From Pollenia angustigena (Eukaryota; Arthropoda; Insecta; Diptera; Polleniidae), in NCBI GenBank assembly GCA_930367215.1, contig OV884056.1, forward strand, positions 233,359,127 through 233,423,126: a stretch of 64,000 bases of DNA, in the 5' to 3' direction. Below, piece after piece: positions 33,952-44,089 of this stretch. The first letter of the stretch is position 1. Every line of letters begins with the position of its first letter. The position numbers were made by a program, and so were the translations under genes. Below the pieces are notes generated by a model that was not told where the DNA came from, ran no database searches, and saw nothing but the letters and a program-made list of their open reading frames with translations.

Positions 33952-34318
33952 TGTAATGAAGGAAGTTTTGTTTCTATTTGGATTATGGGTTGCTTATTAT
34001 TAAGGCGAGCACGCCACTTGGGTATGGCTAATAAGCCGCAGTTTTTAGAGAATAAAATAAAGAGTATTTTTACAGCTAACAAGCCGTTTTGATTATCCAA
34101 TTTATTCTGATTTCTTTCATCCATCTTACAGCTATTTATATGAATTCTTAAATCTAAAAATCTTTACATATCTATACTTATGACCTAATTATAAATTCTA
34201 TTTGTTTACATTTACATTCAGTGTAGAGTGTGGTAAGTTATTCTTACTTCAGCATTTTACTAATTCTTACTTATTGCATATTGATAATTTGTGCAATTTG
34301 ATTCCTCGCGCCGTTACA
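33952..34318 (-). repeat. 5' LTR of the 412-like element (367 bp)
   Basis: On the minus strand it begins TGTAACGGCGCGAGG and ends TTCATTACA, so it has TG...CA ends. Its end abuts the PBS. Confidence 0.75.
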
Positions 34319-34436
34319 ATTTGTAGGTCATGAATACATATTGTTTATACTATTTTGAATTGTAACAAATGCATTTTTAAACAATGCACCATGTGACCAA
34401 CACACTATAATGAACAAATGTGACCAACACACTACA

Positions 34437-35327
34437 ACAGTCTCTGCGAGACTGTGCAATCTCAGGGCTCCACCATGGTGGCTTGCCCCCCTTCTTCCTA
34501 GCCACTGGCCTACAGGCCAGTGCCGTTGCCTGACGCAGTGCCCCCGATAGGAACTCCACTGCCATTTCAGTCTCCGTAATGCCACTAATGACAGGGACTG
34601 AGCCAAGAGAATCAGCGAGTAGACTAGCCTGATAGTCCCACCTCGTTCTCCTCCTATTCACAAAAGTACACACCTTCAAGGGGGGAGGACCTAAATGAAA
34701 CTCAACATACCTGTGGTCCGAAAAAGAACAGTCATTTGAGACCGCCCAGTTACTTATTAAGTCGGAGTGTTCCGAGCTGACCAATGTCACATCAAGAACC
34801 TCCTGCCTATTAGCTACAATGAACGTAGGTTCCGCGCCTATGTTTGCTATTTCCAAATTCCTGCTACAGATAAAAGAAAATAGCGACTCACCTCTAGTGT
34901 TGGTGTTGGAGCTGCCCCACGTGATGTGGTGCGCGTTAGCGTCCGCACAGATAACCACCGGGGTACCCAAGCTACGAACAAGCCTATTAGGTGGCTCATT
35001 GTCCTGGTCATGCGCCATATAGCCCGAGACGATCCAGATCGACATGTCGCCCATCTCTAGGGCCGCTGAAGTTGTGTCTTCATCACTGAAATCAGAAAGA
35101 ATGAAGATATCCAGCGTGTTTTTAGCCAAAATTCAAGATCTAATTTTACCTGTTGCTTTGGCATATAGGAGCTTATAGCCCTTGAGTTTTAATCCGCAAA
35201 CCCGATCCTTGTGGATCCATGGCTCTTGGATCATTATTAGCTTCTCCTCTCTCTCTACCACCCGGAGGAGCAGTGCAGCGGATGCTGCCTTAGAGTGGTG
35301 AAGGTTTATCTGCGTCACCTTCACCAT
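34437..35327 (-). pseudogene. LINE ORF2: N-terminal endonuclease
   Basis: Starts MVKVTQINLHHSKAA at 35327, overlapping the end of ORF1. KLIMIQEPWI carries the catalytic glutamate. Later ICADANAHHITWGS (the DANAH motif), LDVTLVSS and CSFSDHRYVEF (the SDH motif) complete an apurinic-type endonuclease. A TGA at 35133-35135 interrupts it. The frame runs to KPPWWSPEIAQSRRDC and then into the LTR fragment. It nicks target DNA to prime reverse transcription. Confidence 0.85.
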
Positions 35328-35868
35328 GTCCAGTGTTAACGACCGTGACATTGGCGTCCTCCTGATCTGATTCCAGGAGGGCGTCCTCATCAGCCAATTC
35401 ACCCATGCGTTCAAAGAGGTCACCCAGCATGTCAGAGACGGACGGGGTGTCTTCATTGTCACATGAATGAACGGAAGCGTCATTCGTGCAGTCCGCAGAT
35501 TGCGTAGGCTCCACAACCTTCGGAGCGGGATCGCCCTTGTCATCACCTCGGTAGACACGGAGCAAGATGGTACTGAAACCATAGTAAATCTTGCCCCGTT
35601 TCTCCCTCAGTGGCTTCAAGGAGACCTGATTTAGGACAACGATCGCCGTTCTTGAGGATCCTTCAGCTGCTGAAACCTTGACAACTTTCCAGTTATGAGT
35701 GGGAAGTTGGGGGTTGCAGCACTGAATAATCTTCAATATTTCCTCCGGTGCAGAGGGTTCCGCTGGGATGGTGACGATGGATCTAGGTCTCCGTGGTATC
35801 TCACTCACCAAAACCACGTCGAGCCTAGCACCTTCCCATATTTCGCCAATCGCTCCAATGGCAGACAT
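35290..35868 (-). CDS. LINE ORF1 protein
   Basis: 192 codons starting MSAIGAIGEIWEGARLD and ending with a very acidic tail (ESDQEDANVTVV...). No zinc knuckles are present and I do not recognise a domain. Position immediately before and overlapping the endonuclease start identifies it as ORF1, the RNA-binding protein of the LINE. It is short for ORF1 proteins, so the N-terminal part may be lost. Confidence 0.65.
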   Translation of the reverse strand: MSAIGAIGEIWEGARLDVVLVSEIPRRPRSIVTIPAEPSAPEEILKIIQCCNPQLPTHNWKVVKVSAAEGSSRTAIVVLNQVSLKPLREKRGKIYYGFSTILLRVYRGDDKGDPAPKVVEPTQSADCTNDASVHSCDNEDTPSVSDMLGDLFERMGELADEDALLESDQEDANVTVVNTGHGEGDADKPSPL

Positions 35869-35983
35869 TTACAAAGAAGCAAAAACACAACGTGCACATT
35901 GAAAGAAGAAGTCAAACTGTTTAGATTCTTATTATAATTTAAAATAAATTATCAAAAATAACATTAGAGACTTAAAAACAATT

Positions 35984-36604
35984 AACCGTCTGACGCGCGG
36001 TAAGGTCCCTGTGGACTTTTTACATTTTTAAACAAGTGTCATCTCAAAACGGATGGGTAGAATGGCAAAATATTTCATGACTCATATTATTCAAGTGTTA
36101 TTAGTGTTTTAATACTAATTCCAGAAGATTTCTTATTTGCAGAGTATTTTATTTTTTATTTAAAAGACTTTTAGTACGCCGTTGAGCAGTAAGGTCCGTA
36201 GGGACCTTGTTTGAATTTTCATATGAATGACTAAAAAATGTATTAAATTTTTTAAAACAAATGTTTAAAATGCATATTCAAAATAATAACATCAAAATTA
36301 ATTGAAATATATATAAATTTTAGCAAAATTTAATGCATTTCCATACAACGTCCCTACGGACCTTACCGCTCAACGACCGTAGGGACCTTACATATATGAA
36401 TTTTCATATGAATGACTAAAAATGTACTAAATTTTCTAAAACAAATGTTTAAAATGCATATTCAAAATAATAACAAAATAATAACATCAAAATGAATTAA
36501 AATATATATTAATTTTAGCAAAATTCAATGCATTTTCATATAAGGTCCCTACGGATCTTACCGCTCAACAATCGAATAAAAAGTTACCGCTCGTCGGAGG
36601 GTTA
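35984..36604. mobile_element. TTAA-flanked MITE (piggyBac-like ends) with nested shorter MITE
   Basis: Outer ends TTAACCGTCTGACGCGCGG and (inward) TTAACCCTCCGACGAGCGG. Inside, 36180-36573 is bounded by GTTGAGCRGTAAGGTCC and its inverse and contains a direct ~185-bp duplication. The phrase GGTCCNTAGGGACCTT recurs five times. piggyBac affiliation rests only on TTAA ends. Confidence 0.65.
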
Positions 36605-36725
36605 ATAAAACTTAAAAAAAACTCCTTAAAGAAAGAGTTTAACTTCCATATTTGGTTGCATATATCTAGCGAAGGTTTAAAGCGTTCATTTATATTCCTC
36701 TACGATGGGTGTTTTTTTGGTGGCA

Positions 36726-36875
36726 TGTCATAACGTCCAGTGTCATAGTGTCCATGGACGTTATGACACTTTTGAAAGTGTCATAGTGTCCATGGACATT
36801 ACGACACTTTCTAAAGTGGCATAACGTCCATCAAAGAAATGTCATAGCGTCCGCGGACAAAGTGTCATAATGTCC
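36726..36875. repeat. Iterated palindrome TGTCATARTGTCCATGGACRTTATGACA
   Basis: Five to six half-sites of GTCATARYGTCC arranged as back-to-back palindromes around ATGGAC. The same arrangement occurs at 54330-54425, and in both places the GC-rich minisatellite follows. Confidence 0.8.
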
Positions 36876-36989
36876 ACAACTTAACTTTTAATGAAAAATA
36901 TTAAAATGTTTAAAATTTGTTTTGAAATATCAAAATAAGTAAGTACAATGCCAAAAATTCTTACCAGCAAGAATGTAAACAAATTTGAG

Positions 36990-37285
36990 ATCATAGCCGG
37001 CCTTCGGCCGAGCGCAAGGATTTTCTTCTCTATGGTATAACAAATACCGGCTTCGCTAACTAAAGCTTCTCTGCACAGCCGGCCTTCGGCCGGGCGCAAG
37101 GATTTTCTCCTCTATGGTATAACAAACACCGGCTTCGCTAAGTTAAGCTTCAAAAATCTGCCTTGTTTCCGAACGAAAGCCGACTATGCAGAGAAGCTTT
37201 AGTTAGCGAAGCCGGTGTTTGTTATACCATAGAGGAGAAAATTCTTGCGCCCGGCCGAAGGCCGGCTGTGCAGAGAAGATAAAAA
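36990..37285. repeat. ~80-bp minisatellite with GCCGGCCTTCGGCC palindrome cores
   Basis: Two direct copies (GGCCTTCGGCC, GCGCAAGGATTTTCT, GGTATAACAAACACCGGCTTC) and one inverted copy. Five further copies lie at 54900-55260. The GC-rich palindromic core contrasts sharply with the AT-rich background. 37286-37809 shows nothing recognised. Confidence 0.8.
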
Positions 37286-37809
37286 TAAAATTAATTATGT
37301 GTTGGAATATTGGAAGCATATGTATCTTCCCACAGGCTAGTTTTTGGTTCGAATAACTTTTTTTAAATAAACTTCAGGTTCTAAATCCATATCTAAGAGT
37401 CTATCCCGCGACATTTATTACTAATCTTTTGAAAATATATATTAAATGATTGAAGACTTTGCTCAAAAAGAAACCGAGACTTTGGTTCAGAGGCCTGTGA
37501 ATTTTTTGATAACCAAAAAAGTGGCAACACTGAACATAACATATAACATAACAAAATGCGCATTTACATACAGTAGCCGCAAAACAAAGGACAGCTAATT
37601 CTTGTATATTTAAGCAAAAATATTAATTTAAAGGTTTTATTAAATCTTCATAAAACAAATATTATAATCTGTTTACAAAATTTGTGAATTAATCGGTATT
37701 ATATGCTGTAACCTCATAATATGGAAAGGCAATACTAAGAGCACACGGTAAAATGCAAAATGTTAAGAAAAATCAACATGCTTTTGTAAAGAGCTCAAAG
37801 GTTAAAATA

Positions 37810-37821
37810 ATTATAATTATT
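37810..37821. repeat. 12-bp target-site duplication, left
   Basis: ATTATAATTATT, repeated at 39289-39300. It is AT-rich and partly palindromic, so weaker evidence than the other duplications. Confidence 0.65.
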
Positions 37822-38022
37822 ATTAGTATTGTGGTTATTTTATTGAACTATTTATGGTTTTTAATCCAAATTTTTAATATTTTTAATTAGGCTTAAGTTC
37901 ATTAAATTTAGTTTTCATTAAATTATTTTTATGAAGAAAGGAATTTTACAACATGAAAATTCATTAAAATTTATTGATAATTTTTCATTCTTGACTCAAT
38001 CTGGGCTCGAACCCAGGTGTTT

Positions 38023-38085
38023 ACGGACAGGTTACCCTGACATGTTTCGATTGCAACCACTCAATCTCCTCAGAGGGCTTGCCGT
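38023..38085 (-). ncRNA. Hammerhead ribozyme, family B1, copy 1
   Basis: Minus strand: ACGG (outer stem I), CAAG, CCCT (inner stem I), CTGAGGA, stem II GATTG/CAATC around AGTGGTTG, GAAA, stem III ACA/TGT, C at the cleavage site (38039), AGGG closing inner stem I, then CCGT closing the outer helix. The G-C pair at the base of stem II is present. Palindromic ACATGT in stem III favours a dimeric fold. Confidence 0.85.
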
Positions 38086-38587
38086 TTAACACTCGCAGCC
38101 ATCGACGACTGCTGACGTCATTAGTCAAACAACAATCCTTAAACCAAATTGTATTCAACCTTTGGTAGATCGAAATTTGCTTTGAATGATTATCTATTTT
38201 AATTTATTTTAACATGTTGTCCCTTTACTTCTGTTTTTTCGTACTTTTGTCAAGAATTCTTCTTGAAGTTCAAAGTACATATTTTTGTTTTTTTCATTTT
38301 TTTGTCTTTCTTTTTCTTGTTGACCTTTTCAGCACAACTTGAAGGACAAATGCAAACATAGAGCTCGTGCCTTAGCTTTAACAATTATTAGTATTGTGGT
38401 TATTTTATTGAACTATTTATGGGTTTTAATCCAAATTTTTAATATTTTTAATTAGGCTTAAGTTCATTAAATTTAGTTTTCATTAAATTATTTTTATGAA
38501 GAAAGGAATTTTACAACATGAAAATTCATTAAAATTTATTGATAATTTTTCATTCTTGACTCAATCTGGGCTCGAACCCAGGTGTTT

Positions 38588-38650
38588 ACGGACAGGTTAC
38601 CCTGACATGTTTCGATTGCAACCACTCAATCTCCTCAGAGGGCTTGCCGT
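38588..38650 (-). ncRNA. Hammerhead ribozyme, family B1, copy 2
   Basis: Same sequence as copy 1 at 565-bp spacing. Cleavage at both sites would give a 565-nt RNA. Confidence 0.85.
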
Positions 38651-39068
38651 TTAACACTCGCAGCCATCGACGACTGCTGACGTCATTAGTCAAACATCAA
38701 TTCTTAAACCAAATTGTATTCAACCTTTGGTAGATCGAAATTTGCTTTGAATGATTATCTTTTTTAATTTATTTTAACATGTTGTTCCTTTACTTCTGTT
38801 TTTTCGTACTTTTGTCAAGAATTCTTCTTGAAGTTCAAAGTACATATTTTTGTTTTTTTCATTTTTTTGTCTTTCTTTTTCTTGTTGACCTTTTCAGCAC
38901 AACTTGAAGGACAAATGCAAACATAGAGCTCGTGCCTTAGATTTAACAATTATTAGTATTGTGGTTATTTTATTGAACTATTTATGGTTTTTAATCCAAA
39001 TTTTTAATATTTTTAATTAGGCTTAAGTTCATTAAATTTAGTTTTCATTAAATTATTTTTAGTGTTAA

Positions 39069-39131
39069 ACGGCAAGCCCTCTGAGGAGATTGAGTGGTTG
39101 CAATCGAAACATGTCAGGGTAACCTGTCCGT
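39069..39131 (+). ncRNA. Hammerhead ribozyme, family B1, copy 3 (inverted arm)
   Basis: Plus-strand version of the same motif, with all core and stem elements retained. Confidence 0.85.
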
Positions 39132-39300
39132 AAACACCTGGGTTCGAGCCCAGATTGAGTCAAGAATGAAAAATTATCAATAAATTTTAATGAATTTTCA
39201 TGTTGTAAAATTCCTTTCTTCATAAAAATAATTTAATGAAAACTAAATTTAATGAACTTAAGCCTAATTAAAAATATTAAAAATTTGGATTATAATTATT

Positions 39301-39629
39301 TTTTTACTGGAGCAAAGGAAATGTAAAATCGATTTGTATAAAGTCGTTTCACGGATAGGAAAATAGTTCAACAAAAACAAAAATGAAAATGCAGTTAAGA
39401 AAATAAGCCTGTAACAGGTCGGCTGTCAAAGCTCACCGAGAATGATAAAAGGCATATTAGACGCGTCTTTGAATAAAAACGTGTTTTCAGTACATCCCAA
39501 AAAAAAAAACAATTAAAAAATACTCAAGTTTTACCCGATACTATGCGGCGATATTTAAAGACTCAAGGCGTTATGTTTTTTTCCTTAGCTAATCCCGCAA
39601 AGCTCTACGTTTTTCTGCAGGCGCAAAGA
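39301..39629. other. Non-coding DNA with a possible trace of a Tc1-type transposase
   Basis: Around 39415-39480 the plus strand reads TGRLSKLTENDKRHIRRV, faintly like the N-terminal region of Tc1-type transposases. It is too short to assign. The rest is not recognised. Confidence 0.25.
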
Positions 39630-39712
39630 GTCAATGGCGGGAATCGAACCCGCTTGCGACCTGTACTTTGTGCTTTAGGTTTACATGTACAACCAGCCAT
39701 CTAGCCGTACCG
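39630..39712 (-). ncRNA. tRNA-like sequence (tRNA pseudogene or SINE head)
   Basis: The minus strand carries an exact T arm, GCGGG-TTCGATT-CCCGC, and upstream a B-compatible A-box-like GGCTAGATGGCTGGTTG at the normal distance. The D and anticodon arms do not fold cleanly. A tRNA-derived SINE or decayed tRNA is more likely than a working gene. Confidence 0.5.
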
Positions 39713-41019
39713 ATATCGTTAGATCGACTCAGAAAGTGAAAAAGTCAACATTGAATGGATTTCATAAAAAATGTACTTAAGTAAGCGCTAATTATTATTT
39801 TAAATACTATGGTAAGGCTTTTTAATAAGTTTTTCATTCCGTGTGTAACTTTTATTTATCTCAGATCCCATAAAGTATATTTATTAGGGCGGGTCAATTT
39901 GTATGGATGAAAAAAAAAGTAAAAATCGTATAGCAAAAACGTAATCTATATAAAATTCTAAGAAAATTCTCCTAAGCAACCATGGGTCTAAAATAAAATC
40001 CTAATCCGCGCCTCACGACTTGAAAATTTGTTCCCTCTTTATTCGTTAAAATTATTTTTTTTTTTTTTTTTTTTTTGATATACAGTATAAGGTGGGTCGA
40101 AAAAAAAGTAATGCCAGTCACGACCTAAAATGATAGATCAATGAAGTTTCTAAAATAGGAAAACAATTTATTTTGCCACTCCCCAAAATAAAGCCCTTTT
40201 GGTTTTTAATATGTAGCGCTGCCATTTAAAGTCCGATATCATCATATCGTATATCGTTGTTCATGGATTGACAATGGCTTTATTTTTACCTGTGCTGACT
40301 TTTTAATCCGAGCTCAAATTCTGGGCGCCACTTATGACATCTCGGATCCTTCCCCAAAATGTCAATCTTTTTCACGTGCCAAGCAAGCCCTTCTAAAGCT
40401 TAGTATGTATAACTTTTAACATTCTCAATTTTATGGCACGCCTCCAAATTAAGCGCTCTTTTGACAGTGGTCCCAATGACAAGTTTAGAGCGAAAAAAAC
40501 TCAATTTTTCGAATGGTGCCAGAGTAAAAATTTTGTTGATTTTTTAATGACAGGACCCCACCTTGCTCAACAGTATATAGTTTTTTATGAATATTTGCAA
40601 TATTATCACTGCTCCATTGATTTAAACATCACTAATTGCTAAGTTTAATTATAAATAACAGATTAGTATGTAGCTTCGAGAGCTATTAAAATAAAGTGAA
40701 AACGTTTTCTGTAATATTTGTTGGTTTTATTTATACAATAGAGGTATATATTTTTTAAATTTAAAATGTTCCGCTGATTTGGCGTTCCGTTTAGAAAAAA
40801 ATGTATGCAAATTAAAATGTATACATTAATTGTGGATTTTAATATGTATTGTAAATTGTGATAAACATATAAATGTGACTTTCACCAGCTGTCACTGCTA
40901 TTTTTGTGTTGTTATCATCTATAACATGTGCATTGTTATATGTTTAAGCAATTAGCTGCCTATTTTTGCCTAAACACTTTCTATCGTATCTTTAGGTTGT
41001 AATGTCAATAACTAACAAG
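39713..41019. other. Repeat-rich non-coding DNA
   Basis: Contains GGGCGGGTCAATTTGTATGG at about 39888 and AAGGTGGGTCGAAAAAAAAG at about 40090, which look like ends of short DNA elements. A 69-codon frame at 40433 and an adjoining frame at 40260-40420 have no recognised family. Confidence 0.35.
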
Positions 41020-42800
41020 TTAGAGTGCTATATTCGGCTGTGCCGAATCTTTGATACCCTCCACCGACAGTTCGAATGTTTAAGGAGTAATATCTGTATG
41101 ATGTTATTATTATCTTAAACTGTGACGATTTGTTATTAAATTCACACCGTCATTTCTAGTCCTTTAAAACTGTGACGTACCAATTTCTGTTATGCTAGCA
41201 TTATTAATTATGGTTTTAGGTGTACTAAACTGTTTTCCGGGAGTAGGGTTTCTATGGGGCCTAGGGTAAATTATGTACCGATCTTCACGAAAGTTCACAG
41301 TATCATTTATAGTCCTATAAAACTGTGACGAGCCAAAAATTTGTTATGATTGCATTACTTTTTTCGGTTTTAGGCGTACTAAACTGTTTTCTGGTACAAG
41401 AGTTTATATGGGGCCTAAGGTAAATTATAGACCGATCGTCACGAAATTTCACAGTATTATTTTTAGTCCTAAAAAACTGTGACGTTCCAAATTTTGTTAC
41501 GCTAGCGTTATTTTTTACGGTTTTAGGCGTACTTAACTGTTTTCCGGGAGTATTGTTTATATGGGGCTGAGGGTAAATTATAAACGGATCTTCACGAAAT
41601 TTAACAGCGTGATTTCCAGTCAAATAAAACAAAACTTTGCAAAGTCTTATCTCATTCGGTGCCTTGTTCCAGCATTTATGTTATTTTTTGTAACAAAATT
41701 ATCAATTTTTTTAGGTGGTGGTTCCACATTTTGATTCATAGCTCTGGTCCTACTGAACCGATGTTGCTGGATTTCAATCCCAAACTGCTTAGGATAACTG
41801 CAAGCAATTTGGCACCAAGTTTGTTCATTTCTTTTGAGTTGTTCGAAAGTGAGCATGTTTTCAACAGACGGACAGACGGACATGGCTAAATCGACTTAGA
41901 ATTACTCAAGGACCCAGAATATATCGTTACTTTAATATTGAAAAGCCCCAACTAACATTTTCCTTACTTTACGGGAGAAGGAAAAAAACTTAATAAAAAC
42001 TGTAGTATTGTAGTTGCGATTTTTTTTAAACGCAGTTTTTTATTAAATTGTTTAGAGAATTTAATAAAAAACTACGTTTAAAAAAAATCGCGACTACAAG
42101 ACTATCATTTTTATTAAGTCTTTTCTTTCTCCTGTTAAGTAAGGAAAACGTTAGTTAGGGCTTTTCTATATTAAAGTAACGATATATACTTTATGGTGTC
42201 TGAGATAAATAATAAAAGAGTTTCACACGGAATGACAAACTTAATATACCCTCTTCACAACTAATTGTGGTGGAGGGTATAAAAAGGATTTGTTGAATGT
42301 TTGGTACTCTGAAAAAGACCAGAAGAAATAAAAATAACGCCGTCAAACATTACATTCCGTCGATTTTGCCATGTCCGTATGTCTGTCCGTCTGTTGAAAA
42401 CACGCTCACTTTCAAAAAACTCAAAAGAAATGAACAAACTTGGTGTCAAATTGCTTGTTGTTATCCTAAGCAATTTGGAATTGAAATCCAGCAAAATAGG
42501 TTTAGTAGGATCAGAGCTATGAATCAAAATGTGGTACCACCACCTAAAAAAAATTTATAGTTTCGTTACAAAAACTAAAATAATTGGTGGAAAAATTCGT
42601 TTTATTTTACTAGAAATGACACCGTTAAATTTCGTGCAGATCCGTCCATAATTTACCCTAGGCCCCATATAAACCCTACTACAGGAAAAGAGTTAAGTAC
42701 GCCTAAAACCGTAATTAACAATGCTTTCAGAATAAAATTTGAAACTTCGCAGTTTTATATGACTAGATATCACCCATATAAAGCCCCTCTGGTTAATTAA
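41020..42800. repeat. Foldback repeat of the GCCGAAT family with large inverted arms
   Basis: Modules sharing GGTTTTAGGCGTACTAAACTG, TTTCCGGGAG and ACGAAATTT follow each other from 41020. From about 41640 the sequence is matched, inverted, by 42030-42600, with the fold centre near 42020. The inner ~130 bp of each arm (TTAGTTRGGGCTTTT...) pairs almost perfectly. The 70-90-codon frames here (KRNEQTWCQIA) are repeat translations. 42801-43356 shows only decayed traces of the same family. Confidence 0.75.
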
Positions 42801-43356
42801 TTAAATACGTCTTAAACCGTAGGAGATATAGATACTGCGGTAAAATTTCTTCCAACTTAGTTTCATATGTCAAGAAGAAAGTCATTTCATTTTGTGATAA
42901 ACGGTCCACAATTTACCTTAGATCCCATATTTAGCAGCCTTGTGAAATTCACTGTAAACGCTAAAACTAATAAAATCACTATGCTGAATTTATGATGATT
43001 GGTTCATAGCTTCTCTTGGCTCCAACATAAATCCCCCTCCTGAAAATAATTTAAGTTCGGCTTCAAGTGTTACGAATCATGATATTTTACTTAAAACTGT
43101 CGGTCAATAATTCAATATAGGTCTAATCCGCAACCAATTTAAATGCTGATGTCTGTTTTTATAGAAATAAATTAATAATAAATAGACATCATATAGATAT
43201 CACTCCTGAAATAATCGAAGTGGCTGCTTCATAGATCTTGTCGTAACTTTGGAACGACGTACTTGAATTTCTAATGCAATCCCTCAAAAAATTTTAAAAT
43301 ACACACGATTTAAGGATTTCTCATATCATGAAAATAAATTTAAATGAACAAAGATA

Positions 43357-44089
43357 TCGGGTGATTTTTTAAGAGCTATAGGAAAGTTTAAAAAAAAACA
43401 CATAAAATTCAGAAAAATGCATGAAATTTTTATTTAAATCGATAGTACGGTCCATATAATTTAATGTTCAATGTTGTCTTCCAATGCGTCAATTGAAGCG
43501 GGCATGTGTGTATAGACATGAGCTTTAACATAGCCCCACAAAAAATATTCTAAAGGCGTTAAATCTTTAAATCTAGGCGGCCAATTGACCGGTCCCGAAC
43601 GTAAAATAAAATGTTCACCGAACTCGCCTCTCAATAAGCCCATTGTTTTGTTTAAACCACATGCCATGCAAGTCAAGCTCTTGCATTTTGGGAAAAAAAA
43701 GATGGATTTCATCTCACGGTAGCGCTCACCATTCACAGTTACGTTACGATTCGCATCATCTTTGAAGAAGTACGCTCCAATAATGCATTGGATGCATTGG
43801 TAGCTCTTGCATTTGTCTCCAAAATCGACAATTCTGCTTATTAACGTACCCATTGAGCCAAAAATGAGCTTCGTCGCTGAACGCAAGAAGCGGCCGATGA
43901 ATTTTCTTAACAGAGCACGCATTTTGATAATAAAATTCAATAATTTGCAAGCGTTGTTCGTTTGTAAGACGATTCATGGTTAAATTATAGACCAAACTGA
44001 AGATGTTTGAAAGTTAAACAAAACACGAAACGTGCGTCAGCTGTTTAAACCAGTGTTGCCAAAAAGATAATAGCTAAAAATTCACCCAT
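43357..44089 (-). mobile_element. Mariner-type transposon, DD41D family 2, internally deleted
   Basis: Ends TCGGGTGATTTTTTAAGAGC and (inward) TGGGTGAATTTTTAGCTATT, beside TA. The same ends bound the copy at 59634-60545. Confidence 0.8.
43461..43977 (-). pseudogene. DD41D family 2 transposase, deleted and frameshifted
   Basis: N-terminus MNRLTNEQRLQIIEFYY at 43977 is followed, after a deletion of the DNA-binding region, by FSDEAHFWLNGYVNKQNC containing the first catalytic aspartate. Further frames give VNWPPRFKDLTPLEYFLWGY, where the third aspartate is replaced by glutamate. The QQDGATCH segment with the second aspartate is lost. The copy is dead. Confidence 0.85.

Larger units (their letters stand above)
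32121..34436 (-). mobile_element. 412/mdg1-like LTR retrotransposon, 5' fragment inserted in the LINE
   Basis: Contains one LTR, a PBS, two small ORFs and most of gag, then stops abruptly in gag without pol or a second LTR. Removing it rejoins LINE codons SRRDC and RRFFN. ACA is repeated at the junctions (32121-32123, 34437-34439). An extra ~118 bp beyond the LTR carries a 16-bp tandem duplicate of TGTGACCAACACACTA. Confidence 0.8.
29349..35980 (-). mobile_element. RNase-H-bearing LINE (I/LOA-type), nearly full length, interrupted
   Basis: Minus-strand order: ORF1, overlapping ORF2 (endonuclease, RT, RNase H, C-terminal Cys/His), 3' end at a TTAGG tail. GC content is visibly higher than the surrounding DNA. 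ORF2 is interrupted by a 2.3-kb LTR-retrotransposon fragment and by one TGA, one TAA and one frameshift. Confidence 0.85.
37822..39288. mobile_element. Hammerhead-repeat retroelement, family B1: ~565-bp units plus inverted arm (1,467 bp)
   Basis: Two full units in tandem and a partial third, then an inverted partial unit from about 39060. The left terminus ATTAGTATTGTGGTTATT is shared with elements at 18434 and 60873. No ORF of any significance. Each full unit has a hammerhead motif and a B-box-like GGTTCGAGCCC on the minus strand. Confidence 0.85.

Noticed and set aside
38000..38060. Functional tRNA gene at the GGTTCGAGCCC site of family B
   Set aside because: The T-arm-like hairpin has a 6-nt loop and the D and anticodon arms do not fold; the A-box-like part is explained by hammerhead stem II.
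41647..42560. KRNEQTWCQIACSYPKQFGIE-type frames as genes
   Set aside because: They are translations of the foldback repeat, appear on both arms in opposite strands, and contain no domain.
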